A stretch of 64,000 bases of DNA from positions 28,641,744-28,705,743 of the forward strand of contig NC_059349.1 of the NCBI RefSeq assembly GCF_019703515.2, given 5' to 3'. The DNA is from Myxocyprinus asiaticus (taxonomy: Eukaryota > Chordata > Actinopteri > Cypriniformes > Catostomidae). The translations under genes and the position numbers were made by a program. Below are positions 35,762 through 49,837 of the stretch, piece after piece (the first letter of the stretch is position 1; every line of letters begins with the position of its first letter). The notes beneath the pieces are model-generated. The model was not told where the DNA came from and made no database searches. It saw only the letters and a list, made by a program, of their open reading frames with translations.

Positions 35762-36079
35762 TAATAGAAGGCTGGGGTTTGGGGACGTGTTTGTCAGGAA
35801 ATGGGGTAATTATTTAATGTTTTTGAGGGACTCTCAGGGAGGGGATGGGGGGAGAGAAGTCTAGTTTGATTATGTATGTTTATTATATATATAATGTTTT
35901 GTTTTTTGTTTTTTTGTTTTTGTGTGTATTTATTATATGTGACCACAGGGGTGTTCACTAGGGGCTAGGGTGTGGTTGGTGATTGGGGAGGGATATTTGT
36001 GGGGGTTAAATGTTAAATGCTGATTCGTTGTGTATGTGTTGTGTTTTTCTCTGTTGTGTATTTTTTGAATTACCAAAAA
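35762..36079 (+). mobile_element. LINE 3' tail with 15-bp target duplication
   Basis: The insert is bounded by aatgtctctaaaaag at 35747-35761 and 36080-36094, identical over 15 bases. It has G-rich sequence, T/G-rich runs and a short A tail just before the right duplication. This is the profile of an extremely 5'-truncated LINE copy, perhaps of the L1-like group. No coding part remains. Confidence 0.75.
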
Positions 36080-36365
36080 AATGTCTCTAAAAAGCGCAAA
36101 TACTATATGTCACTATTATAATATTTTAATACTAAATGTTAGGATACTATGCATATGTTTTTACATTATATATAATATACTATATATAAGAGTGATAGCA
36201 AAAGCTGAGACTGTAGCAAAACTTTTTCAAACAGCACAGTTGGCTTGTGCAGGAGCGTCATATTTTTAGACATCGTGTCGAGTTAAAAAGAATGTCAACT
36301 TTTAAAAATGCGCCTCAAGACATTTGCATTTAGTTTCATCCATTGTGCTCCGTCTAGCTTTTTTA

Positions 36366-36576
36366 GGCCATGTCCAAACTAATCTGTTTTCTTTTGAAAA
36401 CGTATTAATTTTGCTATGTTTACTGTTCTCATCCACACTGGAACGGCGTTGTCCATTACAGAAAACACAGACTTTCAAAAACGCTTTCTATAACCACATT
36501 CTTTGGGAAATTATTATGTTTAGGAAACTGAAAATGGAGGTTTCAGACTTAAACAGATTAGTGTGGATGTGGCTTT
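36366..36576. mobile_element. MITE, 'tccacact...gtgtggatgtggc'
   Basis: Starts 'ggccatgtccaaactaatctg' and ends 'cagattagtgtggatgtggc', which are inverted repeats of each other with few mismatches. The interior holds 'gaaaacgtatt' and 'aaaaacgctttc', as in a widespread fish MITE. Confidence 0.65.
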
Positions 36577-36687
36577 AGATGCAAGGATGCGTTCTGTGTG
36601 AACAACCTCTTAATTGTCAGTCTAACAGAGGAAGACATGCAGCCGGTGAAGCTCACCCAGCATCTCTGTCAAGCACAACGGAGAAAC

Positions 36688-36688
36688 T

Positions 36689-36755
<67 letters not shown>
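36688..36755. repeat. (GA)n microsatellite
   Basis: About 33 GA units with one interruption (gagg) near 36704. Confidence 0.95.
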
Positions 36756-36758
<3 letters not shown>

Positions 36759-39700
36759 ACTAAGAAAGACAAAGAAATTAACTTCAGCTCAACATGAAAG
36801 ATTCCAAGAATAGCAAAGGGAAACAAGAAAGCATCCAGACGACATACATAAGAACATTTTGAGGTTAGAAAGGATTTCAACCTGCAAAACAGCAAGAGAG
36901 ATAAGACGATGTTAAACATTCTGAAACACTGCAGAAACAGAGAAGATTTATTTTGACATCGAGGGACAGGCACAAAGACAGAACACTTCTGTATTTTGCA
37001 TGGATCAAAAAGCAAGAGCTGAAATCAGTCTAGGGAGGTCTGGATTATGGTTGGAGCATTGTTGTGATACCTTATCGCTCTGACACATTCTGTTAATGTG
37101 TGAACACTTTGCCAGGCGTTTAGTGCACTTCCCTCCATGGTAGTGTGCGTAATTGCACAGTAGACTCCCCAAAGCTAGTACACTTGCTCTATTCCCAGTC
37201 TGCCATTGTCTCAAAGTTCTGTCACTTCACTTTCTCCATGATGCCGTCATTTCTGCATCCATATCTCACTGGTTAAATGATAGATCAATGTACAGTATGT
37301 ATCTGTTAAAACTGATGTGTGTAATTTTTAAGATGTTAAAATTCTTCCTTGCATTCTTGTTAATAAGCAGAGACAACGTTAACATCCGTTTTGTTCGGGT
37401 CAATTAAGACCGGGTTGAGTACAGTCAATATGCAGTCCCTCCCTTTTGATTATAAATATGAATATTACCATAGGCTTGTTTTTTGCACTAACCACAAGAT
37501 GTTAAAAATATTATTTAATCTGGAAAGAGTGCCACCCATATATCGTTGGTGGTACTATTTATATTTTATTTTTTACAGTAGTTATACAGTAAACACTTAA
37601 TTTTATGTAAAAAAGACATGATAATTAGAATACTTACAAAGTGTATGTGTTTGAAACAAACACATAATCGTGTTTTGTTTTGTTTGTTTGTTTGTTTTTT
37701 TCAAAAACATTGTCTTTTGAAAAATACCATAGACTTCCATTGACATATCTTGGGATCAGGATGCCATAGAGACTTAAGGATGGTCTCTTTTACTTGGGCC
37801 AGTAGGTAATGCCCTAGCTACCACCTAGCAACCCTTAAAATTCCCTATTAATCACCCCAAACACTCTGACCTTGCATAAATATAAACAAGTATCATAATT
37901 TTTTTTTTCTTAATCATGTATTCATTGCTGTGGAGAATCCAAAGGCATTTTGACCAAATACAAGATCGTAATTTAAGTCGTTCACATACACTGAAAATCA
38001 CCTCACACTTCCACATATTCATACTTGCCATACGTTCAGTTACCAGACTTGTGAAAACCAATGCCGTTTGGTGTCAGTCAGTACATTTTTGTGCAGTTTC
38101 AAAGTTCAATTTCAGTCTAAAAAAAATAAATAAAATTGTCTTTTTAAAATGTCAAACACTTTAGTCTGACTAAAATCGTCAGATTTTAGCAAAGTCGGAA
38201 TAACTGACCTAAATAATGCAATTGTAGCTCTGCTTCATCCAGCATGTATACACGTTAATTGGACCACAACTGGCACATTGTGCAATGAAAGATAGAGGTT
38301 AAGCGCGACGTGTATTAGCAGTGCTTCCTTAGCTGCCGTCCTTCCACGGATGAGATTTAAAAGCTACGGCAGACTGGACGATTATCAGTTAATAGTGACT
38401 TAATTTGTTTTCTTAATTTGTTGCATGGTTTTAGATGACATTGAATATAGCACACAAGATGTATGGACTACTTTTATGTCCTTTTTTAGTACAGAATTTA
38501 AATTTTTGCATGAACTATTCCTTTAAACTGGTGAGTAATACAACATTTTGATTGAAACAACAGTGTTTGGATTCTTGTGGCATCCTTTGGCTGCATTACC
38601 ACACTGTAACAGACCTGCCATCTGCTATCATTTTTGTGTTATTGAATCTCGTTCAGCCAGTCCTATAAATGTATTACCTCCACATATGCAATGACTGTGA
38701 TGAGGAGTTGCACAGTTCTCGGGCTGAGGGACACAGGAAGTAATGTATTTGTCCATTGAGGCTTGGGAAATGTTTGTAGACATCAGCAAAACAACCAGCA
38801 ACATGTCACTGGACCTGCCACGTAAGTTTAATGTCATAAACACTGACATTTCCTCCTCGGGGTAAAGGGGGATGACATGTTATTTCCCCTGAAATGATGC
38901 TGTAGATGTCTCATTTTGAGGGAGGGCTGGTACAATATTGTAGGTCTTTAACCAAGTTGAGGGTTTTTGGCATGTGTTAATGACAAATAAACCCATAATA
39001 CTTGTTTTGTAATTAATCCTTTTTGTATGTTAGGCCTTCATACAGCTGAATCCTAAATAAAGAAATTACCCTAGAGAGGTTATTTTGCTATCTTTGTTAT
39101 TGCGATACAACCGCACACTTTAGACAGATTCTGTGGTGTTGCCCTCACCTTTTACATGTAGAAATTTGGCCTGTGAGGTAAAATGGGAACCAAGAAGGCT
39201 GTTAATTATTCATTTTCAAATCACTGGTTTCTCTGTGACATATTAAGTTATTAAAATCGTATTATTCATTTTCATCTGCAGTGAATATGTATACATGGGT
39301 CCTGAGGTGGGGAAAATAACTTTTTTATTTTTTCTTCTTCTCTTAATTATGGTAGCAGAAAGAAAGTGCTAAATTCTGTATTGTGGCCACAAAATATTTA
39401 TTCATCGCTTCATTAAATATTAATGCCCTTTTTTGAGTACATGTATAAGAATGCCTTGAATGTTTGACCTGGCATGTAAAAAATACATTGTTTTACCTAC
39501 CTAGTGCAAGTAGTTATGAAATTTTAATTTACACTTCTAAACTCTCTGTTGGTGAAGGTCGATTTATTAGCCATGGTTCATGCACAAAAACACTGTAGGT
39601 CATTCTCAGGTTGGTGCCCAGGAGCCCACAAAGATTCTAAGGCTCACAAGAAAGGATGCATTCAGAGTAAACACAGTGTCAAGCCAACTAGGAGTATACA

Positions 39701-40333
39701 GTAGGTTAAGCAAAAACAAAATACAGGTTGGTGCACTGAGCTGGCTCCCACATATTTACTCTGCTGTACTGGTGCCTAAAAATTGAATGGTAAAGTATAA
39801 GTGCTCTTTTTATCCACACTTTGGACAGCCTTAGGCTAGAGGGCAATTCTGGCTTAGCTGTCAATACTGAGTCAAACAGATTGAGGTTTTATTGGCCTGC
39901 TCAGTCAGGTATTGTCTTCCAAGAGTTATCTTTTAAAGCCCCTCTTTTACTTCACTAAAATACCCTTTTTAAAGGATTATGTCATTTTCACTCTCTGTAC
40001 CTTTGCTTGAGTCCACCTCCTATTGCTCTCCCTTATCACATACATCTGCCTCAGAGCACCTTCTTCTAAAACTCAAAGGGTTGTGGTCAATACAAGCCCA
40101 AATACACAGCTTGGACCAAACATAAAAACTGGTCCAACACAAAGGACTTTGAAAGGAGAACAGTCGTGGCAGCTATGTTGTGATGTCACTCATAACAGTA
40201 GAGCTCAAAAATCGTAGGCTCTAAGAAGTGTTGGGGTAGCTACTTTTAAACTGTAACTTCCCAAACTACAATCTACCATTTTTTTTCTTTTTTAAGTGGT
40301 TAAAATAGTCAAGCTACTCTTTTCAAAAAGTAG
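36756..40333. other. Non-coding AT-rich DNA
   Basis: I see no assignable gene or complete transposon. Around 37800-37870 'ctagctaccacctagcaacc' is a fragment of a dispersed fish repeat. Near 38505 'gcatgaactattccttta' is an isolated MITE end. Confidence 0.45.
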
Positions 40334-40469
40334 TTCCCTATCTGTCACTCACTCGACATTGTGTCGATGTAGTGACACTAGGGGTCACACTTGGGAGCCC
40401 GAGACACCTCTGGTCTTTGATAAAAGGCCAATGAAAATTGGCGAGTGGTATTTGCATGCCACTCCCCTG

Positions 40470-40482
40470 GACATACGGGTAT
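40470..40482 (+). promoter_or_regulatory. TATA box in DIRS terminal repeat
   Basis: 'gggtataaaaggagc' occurs here and, inverted, at about 41024-41038; also at about 47327-47341 and, inverted, about 52271-52284. It lies about 30 bases before the DIRS leader, so it is a plausible core promoter in each terminal repeat. Confidence 0.5.
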
Positions 40483-40667
40483 AAAAGGAGCTGGTATGCA
40501 ACCACTCATTCAGATTTTCTCTTCGGAGCCGAACGGTCATGCTCACTGAGCTGAATTCCCACGACTGTTCATTCACCTCTGCTGGATCTGACGGCGCATT
40601 TCAGCAGCTTCTCCCCCCTCTGCACTGGTGCAATGCAGAGAATGCCCCTGGGCGCTTCGGCAGAAAT

Positions 40668-40714
40668 AAAAGAGTATATTTCTCTAAAAGAGTATATTTC
40701 TCTAAAAGAGTGGC
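40668..40714. repeat. 17-bp tandem repeat in DIRS leader
   Basis: Nearly three units of 'agagtatatttctctaa' in tandem. The same repeat, inverted, is at 52058-52098 in the larger DIRS copy. Confidence 0.8.
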
Positions 40715-41797
40715 ACACACGGAACGTTTTTTTAAAGACGCGTCTTTCTACGAGGCACACAGTTGTCTGCCTGTCACACACCGCCAGTTCACGTAACACA
40801 GTTCAGCCAGTTGCTGTATAGGGACCCCTAGTGTCACTACATCGACACAACGTCGAGTGAGTGACAGATAGGGAACGTCATGGTTACTTGCATAACCTCC
40901 GTTCCCTGATGGAGGGAACGAGACACTGTGTCCCTCCTGCCAAAACGCTGAACTACCCGCTGAAATGGCCGGACCTTGTCTCGGCTCCTCAGCATAAAAC
41001 CTGAATGAGTGGTTGCATACCAGCTCCTTTTATACCCGTATGTCTGGGGGAGTGGCATGCAAATACCAATCGGCAATTTTCATTGACCTTTTATCAAAGA
41101 CCAGAGGTGTCTCGAGCTACCAAGAGTGACCCCTAGTGTCACTACATCGACACAACGTTTCATTCCCTCCATCAGGGAATGGAGGTTACGCAAGTAACCA
41201 TGATGATCTCCTCTGAATAGAACACAGACATACTTCATAAATCCACCGTAATTAGCAAGCCATCTGGTCAACGTTGAGACATTGTTCCCAGTCTAGCGGT
41301 TAAGTTAAGAGAAAAAGTGGAGAGATTAGGAGGTTTTCCATCTCCAGCCCCAGCACTACAATGGCTAGATTTTCATCCACGTATAAAAACAGATGGAAAC
41401 ACCAAGATGCAAATGAAATCTCCAAAATGCACATAAAAAAAAAAAAAAAATTATTTGATAAGAAATGCGCATAAACTATGATGGAAACACATTTACAGAA
41501 TAAACTCCTATTCAATTTATTAGGAATACAAGATGCGCATCAAAAAAGTAATGTGACTGAATAACTAGGGTCAAGAAAACCCAAAGCCTGTATAAAGTTT
41601 GCAGAGCAAATAAATCGAATACAAACTTGTACTGTTCCTAAGAGCAATCTTATTGACAGGTATAACTTACAAAAAAATACATATTATAGAACCGCACAGC
41701 AAAAACACAAGGAAGGAGGAATGCACACACATAGTGCTCTTAGAACTGTGTGACGCACACAGTGTTTTGTCTGTGTGCTCTAAACCGCAAGTATTTT

Positions 41798-42255
41798 TAA
41801 TTTTTTTATTTTATTTATTTATTTATTTTATCCCCTTTTCTCCCAATTTGGAATGCCCAATTCCCACTACTTAGTAGGTCCTCGTGGTGGCGCAGTTACT
41901 CACCTCAATCCGGGTGGCAGAGGACAAGTCTCAGTTGCCTCCCCTTCTGAGATTATAAATTCGCGCATCTAATCACGTGGCTCATTGGGCATGACACCGT
42001 GGAGACTCCCAGCACATGGAGGCTCATGCTACTCTCCGCTATCCACGCACAACTTACCACATGCCCCATTGAGAGCGAGAACCACTAATCGTGACCATGA
42101 GGATGTTACCCCATGTGACTCTACCCTCCCTAGCAACTGGGCCAATTTGGTTGCTTAGGAGACCTGGCTGGAGTCACTCAGCATACCCTGGATTCAGACT
42201 CATGACTCCAGGGGTGGTAGTCAGCGTCAATACTCGCTGAGCTACCCAGGCCCCT
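41798..42255 (-). mobile_element. tRNA-derived SINE with perfect 12-bp target duplication
   Basis: Read on the minus strand it begins 'gggcctgggtagctcagcga', which contains a box A-like segment (TAGCTCAGCGAG). A box B-like 'gagtctgaatcc' follows about 50 bases on, and the copy ends in AAATAAATAAAT. It is flanked by cgcaagtatttt (41786-41797 and 42256-42267), identical on both sides. Transcription would be by RNA polymerase III. The body ('cacatggggtaacatcctc', 'ctgggagtctccac') is a common cyprinid SINE. Confidence 0.85.
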
Positions 42256-43162
42256 CGCAAGTATTTTATTAATAAAAGAGTCACAGTGGCTACAAATTCT
42301 CCAGGAGTGACGATTTTGTTCTTTTGAATACGTGGGATGGAAACAGGGCTTTGTTTGCACTTTGTTTTTGAGATATTATGGTTTTTCACATAAATTAAAT
42401 TCATAACTTGCATAGAAACATAGCTAATGACAACAATTCAGCAGGTAAAGAAAGCTGTCATATGGTATGTCGTATGATTTTATTGTATATCAATGACTAA
42501 CAGGGAGAGAAAAAAAGACTACAGGATGGGGCTAGGCCAAAATAACAAACAAAAAGTCTTCTCTGGAGGGGGAAGTAAATTACATGAAAAAGAAAAGAAC
42601 AAACAAACAAACAAACAAAAAACTTCCCTGTCTCCCTTTCTAACCTAAAACATTTACAAAATAAACTGGCATCTACCTCCCTATGGTTTTTCCCAATTAA
42701 AATACAACTAGGGTAACTTTCAAAAGCACAAAATAAAGCTACAAAAGTCAATGTAACACAACATTGAAAGCACACAGCAATACCCTTAGAGCAAGTCCGT
42801 AACCATCATAGACACTGAGGGGGACATGTCCCCACAAATATTCATAATAGTGGTCTACTGACATGTTTTTTTTTTTCCATGGTTGATTATAAAATTACTA
42901 CATTTGGTCCCCCCACCAATCCTGAATATGTGGTTAAATCCTTGCCTTAGAGGGCTACAAAAGGAAGTCTGGGGCAGGAGACCAGCTCTCTACTGTGAAG
43001 GTAAGTCTCTCTCTGTGTGGATGCTGTCTGTTGACTCTTTATCCTGGCACCATCCTCTCACTGGCCAATCACAACAGGTAAGGACTCCATGATGATAACT
43101 TGAAACCAGTGGTAACAATCAGTACCTATTAGAGGAGAGCAGGAGGAGCAACAGGAAATGGA

Positions 43163-43281
43163 AGCATAAGTGGTAGTTCTGTCAGGGAGACTCACGCGGT
43201 ACACGTCATCGGTTCATTCATAATTTCCTTTAACCAATCACTGGTCACCTCTTGCTTTAAAGGTCCGGCGGCAGCCAATGG
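43163..43281 (+). repeat. Split direct repeat A, left copy
   Basis: Shares 'ggtagttctgtcagggagac', 'ggttcattcataatttcc' and 'cacctcttgctttaaaggtc' with 55931-56046, same orientation and spacing. Confidence 0.8.
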
Positions 43282-43345
43282 GGCAATTCTTTCTACAACT
43301 TCCTATGTCCGACGTTGAGCCAGCTTCGCTCCCCTACTAGCTAAT

Positions 43346-43459
43346 ATGGATTTAATCACTGATCCTTACCTCTTGTCAAGGATCAGCAGCTCCTCGCCAC
43401 AGCACGTCTGCAATTCCGGAGTCTCAGTGGGATCGCGGCCCTCTTGGAATAATAATAGA
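43346..43459 (+). pseudogene. Candidate start of Ngaro-like ORF1
   Basis: An ATG 65 bases after repeat A opens 38 codons (MDLITDPYLLSRISS...) without a stop, up to the inserted Tc1 element. No domain is recognised. The position just inside the left repeat fits an element ORF1. Confidence 0.3.
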
Positions 43460-45067
<1,608 letters not shown>

Positions 45068-45957
45068 TGTAACGAGGCATCTACGTCAACCCCGATCTCT
45101 CCAGACCACAGGTGAACCAGCTCACATAACATCTTGGGAAGCCACCTTCACTCCTCGACGATGCCGCCGCTCCATTTCAACTTTCATCAAAACTTTGGGG
45201 CGTAAATGATCAGCAAATCGGGATCTTCATTCAGATCTCAGTCATGTAGGAGACCTCCCTCAGTTGAGCCACCACATGTACCGCATCCGGAATGCACGAC
45301 CCAGTGTTGGAAGGCCGTCAAAAGCATCGCATCATGGCAGCAGCTGATCCCCATCAGAAATACGCTAAGTTCTCTATCATATTCATCAATTTGTATTTAA
45401 AGGATGGTTTAAAGTTCTTAGGCTTTCTGCTGCCAATGTCGTCTGTTCATCACAACCCTCATCTGCATCAGTATCACATTCAAGCGGCAATATTTCATTT
45501 CTATAGAGCATTCGGCTCTCATGGTTCATGGTTGGCAATCACGCATTTCTCAGCGTGACGGCCGTGCCGTGGTGGATAACTCACTTAAGGTTTACAATAC
45601 ATATTCAGTTACCATGATGCAAGTGTACCCCTATCGGGGAATCAAGATCTGTTATTCATGCATGTTGTGATGCACAAGTACATATCGTACAGGGTCTATT
45701 ACTCCATTCATTTAAGATGATGCATTGTTTTGTTGGTCGCTCCTATTGCATGTAAATCATTAAGTGTTTCTTACTGCATAAATCTACTTCCGCACTCTTC
45801 AAATATGGAAGCACCACTGTTGTTGCGCACCTCTGACACTTAGCAGTAGGCTCCACTCATTACATTTCCATTCTTCAACAGCTTATTTTATTACCAGCGC
45901 AAAGCATTTGGCTGCCTTTATGATCAGTCAAACAGGGGCATGATTCCTATTCCACAG
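45068..45957 (+). pseudogene. Decayed coding-like block, perhaps Ngaro-like ORF1
   Basis: Contains an 88-codon frame (45292-45558) and other short open pieces in neighbouring frames. It resumes directly after the Tc1 insertion, so it should be the continuation of the frame opened at 43346. I recognise no conserved domain. Confidence 0.3.
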
Positions 45958-47165
45958 TAGGGATGGGAGAATCGATACTAAAGTATCAATAGTCCGATAC
46001 TGATGTGGTATCAAGAATATCAATCCTCACATAAAATATTGATTCTGAAGTAAAAAAAAAAATAAATAAAAATTAACTAGTGATGTTGTTATTATTAGAT
46101 AACATGAATATAATGCATCTCATAATCTTCTAAGTGGAAATAAAATAATTATATTAGCTAAAGTTGCATGGCACCGGAAATATCTTCTGCTCATCTTAAT
46201 GTGCAGAAATGCTCAAATACACTAGCAGTCACAGACAGTGCTCACCCTTTCAATCATAGCGCTCGTTCAAATAGGGAGCAGTGCTTTCCTGAGATATGAC
46301 AGAAAAACAGCATCTGGCATTATTCACACTAAGTAATGACAAACCTAGATGTGACATTTATTATAATGGACTTGTGTGACAATTTTTACAGGTTATTTAA
46401 ATTCAGAGTTGTTAAAACATTGATAACGATCTTTAATCCTCGTTAATAAATGATACCCTTACGAAAACTTACCATGGATTTACTGTATTTATATTGTATT
46501 ATCATTCATATATAAATGTAACATTCATTCAACTAATGTTTTATACAATTAACCATTGTTTTACTACAGGATTACTGTAGTATCCATATGGTAACTTGGT
46601 TTTAGTAATAGTAACCATATAATAACATCTATGGTTAATTTTGAGGTTTCATATGTAGCAGATAAGTAAGGTTTGTTTACTCATTGGTTAAACCTCTGCC
46701 AGATTAGTTTTTCACTGGTTAAAAATGTCAAAAGCTCATTATTTCAATTCCGCTACAGTTAATTTTCTGTATCGGCTGGTAAGACAAACTTCCTCATAAT
46801 GTTTTCTACATTATTTCTACAACTATATTTGCCAAAACGCATTATATTTGTAAAGTTACAATGCATTTTGCTCTCCGATCCTTTCACTGTTAATATATTT
46901 GCAGTCAGGGCAGCTCCCATTTAGCAGCAGGTAAGTAAGATTTGTTCTCTCTTGATAAACCATGCTAGATTAGCGTTCTTGCAAAGCAGATACCGAATAT
47001 TCAGTCGACTGAACCATACGTTGTGTTGCTGGTTTTACGGGCTTTATTAGAGCTTCAAATTCAAACATCACACACTGTAAAAAATGAAATTGCATTTTAT
47101 TCAGCTTATGGGTTTTTTTGAGTCACAGAATCTCAAAATGTAAATTACTTTGCATCTATATAAAA
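45958..47165. other. Non-coding; MITE-like fragments
   Basis: 'tagggatgggagaatcgata' (45958) resembles an end of a fish hAT-type MITE. Around 46440-46640 'taaccattgttttactac' and related motifs are remnants of the repeat also seen at 1215-1465. No gene was found. Confidence 0.4.
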
Positions 47166-47560
47166 ACGTCATGGTTACTTGTGTAACCTCCATTCCCTGA
47201 TGGAGGGAACGAGACGTTGTGTCAATGTAGTGACACTAGGGGTCACTCTTGGGACACCTCTGGTCTTTGATAAAAGGCCAATGAAAATTGGCGAGTGGTA
47301 TTTGCATGCCACTCCCCTGGACATATGGGTATAAAAGGAGCTGGTATGCAACCACTCATTCAGGTTTTATGCTGAGGAGCTGATATAAAGTCCGGCCATT
47401 TCAGCGGGTAGTTCAGCGTTGTGGCAGGAAGGACACAACGTCTCGTTCCCTCCATCAGGGAACGGAGGTTACACAAGTAACCATGACATTCCCTATCTGT
47501 CACTCACTCGACGTTGTGTCGATGTAGTGACACTAGGGGTCCCTATACGAAATGCCACAA
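47166..47560 (-). repeat. DIRS 3' terminal and internal complementary repeats
   Basis: 47171-47230 and 47425-47487 are inverted copies around 'ccctgatggagggaacgaga'. The adjoining 47489-47545 matches the outer arm of mini-DIRS unit 1. Such complementary pieces are used by DIRS elements to rebuild circular DNA. Confidence 0.75.
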
Positions 47561-48279
47561 TTGGCTGAACTGTGTTACTTGAACTGGCAGTGTGTGGTGG
47601 GCAGACTACTGTGTGCCTCATAACCAGCACACCAGGTTGACACGTAACCTCCCCCAACATAGTTATGAGTGTCGAATGGCCCTTTTTGGGGACAAGTCGA
47701 CTACCCAAAAGATAGAGACAGGTTTAAGCCAGTCGTGGCCTCTTTTCCCCTTCTTTTTTCCACTCCCTAAAAAAGAAGGGGGATTATCCGACTGGGCCGC
47801 CAGGTCTAGTCGGGGGTGTCCCTCCCAAGGGGAAGACACAGCAGAGACCACACCTCGCCCAAAGAGAGGGGGGGATATTTAAGTGGAAAAATACGTCACA
47901 TGGTCTTTCCAACCATGTGGACAGTCTTCAAGGTAGATCCTGCCCAATGGGGGAGGAGTTATTACAAACATGGAGACTGGGGCAGAGGGGCTCTGCCCAA
48001 GGAAGACGCAGTTTGCCAACAGGGAAACGAATTAGCGGAAGATTTATAATCGCATGGGGTTAGCCTTACAGGGAACCGCCACATGCAGAGCACCTACCCC
48101 AGAACAGGGCTCTTAGTTAGGTTGGCAGCGAATCTCTCCGAAAACTCGACTGTCACAGGGCTCAAAGGAAGTCAACTAGGGAACAAAGTTTGTGAACACT
48201 ACTGGGAATTAATGGCGCATGTCTTCAGCTACAAGGGAGGTGGAAAGTGCTATGTGCAAGCGATACACCCGGCCAACTA

Positions 48280-48700
48280 TCACGGGCTTTTCCGCTTGTG
48301 TTGCGTGTCACTACCTGGGACGAAACCGGTTCCACCCAGAGGTTGTAGAACCTTGCACAGGTGTTGGGTGTTGCCCAGACTGCTGCTCTGCAGAGAGGCA
48401 CCCCTGGCCAGGGCCCAGGGAGCTGCTACACCCCTGGTAGAATGGGCTTGTAGCCCTACCGGGGGCGGCATGTCCTGGGTGACATATGCCATAGTTATGG
48501 CATCAATGAGCCAGTGGGCGATCCTCTGCTTGGAGACAGCGCTTCCTTTCCGCTGTGCACCAAAGCAGACAAAGAGCTGCTCAGAGACTCTAGCCTGAGT
48601 GATCATGTCTACCACCGCTTAGGTCTTCCACGTCCCGTCCAGGGGCCAGACATGAAGATTCCAGAGGGTGCCAGATGGTGCCCCGTCCCTGAGAAAGAAG
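48280..48700 (-). pseudogene. DIRS tyrosine recombinase, truncated
   Basis: The minus-strand frame 48615-48280 carries SEQLFVCFGAQRKG, the helix WLIDAITMAYVTQ and the HxxR box AHSTRGVAAPWALARG. Downstream of GASLQ the frame shifts, and the terminal catalytic Tyr block is not read in this frame. The enzyme would be inactive. Confidence 0.75.
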
Positions 48701-48722
48701 ATCCTTCCTCAGGGGAATTCGC

Positions 48723-48739
48723 CGGGGGGGGGGGGGGGG
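48723..48739. repeat. G homopolymer within DIRS
   Basis: About 17 G in a row. It interrupts the coding region between RNase H and recombinase. Confidence 0.9.
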
Positions 48740-48912
48740 TCTGTCGCGAGGAGCGTGAGGTCCGAGAACCACGCCTGGGCGGGCCAGTAGGGTGCTACCA
48801 GGATGACCTGCTCCTTGTCCTCCCTGACCTTGCACAGGGTCTGTGCAAGTAGGCTCACTGGGGGAAAATGCATATTTGCGCATGCCAGGGGGCCAGCTGT
48901 GTGCCAGCGCAT

Positions 48913-49530
48913 TTATGCCGAGGGGGTCTCGGTCAGGGCGTACCAGAGCGGGCAGTGGGGAGGATTCTTGGGAGGTGAACAGGTGCACCTGTGCCTGTCG
49001 AATCGACTCCAAGTCAGCTGGACCACCTGAGGGTGGAGTCTCCACTCTCCCCTGAGGGTAACCTGTCGTGACAGTGCGTCCACTGTAGTGTTGAGGTTGC
49101 CCGGGATGTGAGTGGCTTGCAGCGACTTAAAGTGCTGCTGACTCCAGAGGAGGAGACGGCGGGCGAGTTGTGACATACAACAAGAGCACAGACTGCCTTG
49201 GCGGTTGACTCATGCTACCGTTGTTGTGCTGTCTGTCTAAATTAACATGTGCTTGCCTGGATCAACGGCCGAAACCTCCGCAGGGCGAGCAGAATTGCCA
49301 ACAACTCGAGGCCGGCAGCTGCGTGCCCGTTGCAAACAGCGCCCCAGCTATTTTGGAGGCGTCTGTCGTGGCCACAACGCGCCTGGAGACCATTTCTAGA
49401 GGAACGCCTGCCCGTAGAAATGAGAGGTCGGTCCAAGGGCTGAAAAGATGGCGACAGACCAGCATGATGACCACGCGATGTGTCCCGTGGCGCCATGCCC
49501 ATCTCGGGACTCGAGTCTGGAGCCAGTGCT
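48913..49530 (-). pseudogene. DIRS RNase H region, frameshifted
   Basis: Read on the minus strand, VVATTDASKIAGALF (about 49390-49345) gives the first catalytic Asp block. ELLAILLALRRF follows in another frame, and then MSQLARRLLLWSQ, THIPGNLNTTVDALSRQ near 49176-49060. These blocks occur in the DIRS RNase H order but in different frames. Confidence 0.75.
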
Positions 49531-49837
49531 GAAGCGGCCTCATATGCATCAACCTGAGCGGGGCGGCCACCACCGAGGATGCCATATGCCCCAGGAGCCT
49601 CTGAAAAAGTTTCAGTGGAACCGCTGTTTTCTGTTTGAACACCTTCAAACAGGCCAGTACCGACTGGGCGCGCTCGTTCGTAAGGCGCGCCATCAAGGAG
49701 ACTGAGTCCAACTCCAAACTGAGAAAAGAGATGCTCTGAACCGGGAGGAGCTTGCTCTTTTCCCAGTTGACCCGAAGCCCTAGTCGGCTGAGGTGTGAGA
49801 GCACCAGGTCCCTGTGTGTCTCAACATGTCTCAAGAA

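Larger units (their letters stand above)
40334..41205. mobile_element. Mini-DIRS derivative made of two hairpin units
   Basis: Unit 1 (40334-40877) has arms of about 50 bp, 'ttccctatctgtcactcact' at left and its complement ending at 40877. Unit 2 (40878-41205) has arms 'catggttacttgcataacct' and the complement 'ggttacgcaagtaaccatg'. Both match termini of the DIRS element at 47166-52284. The 5' leader (40490-40735) equals, inverted, 51985-52255. All coding sequence has been lost, leaving an 870-bp palindromic element. Confidence 0.8.

Noticed and set aside
36653..37015. Frames rich in Leu-Ser or Arg-Glu
   Set aside because: Produced by the (GA)n microsatellite.
42150..42255. A functional tRNA gene
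   Set aside because: Box A and B are present, but the cloverleaf is not formed and the copy has a SINE body, tail and target duplication.
48083..48598. 171-codon plus-strand frame
   Set aside because: Antisense shadow of the DIRS tyrosine recombinase at 48280-48700.
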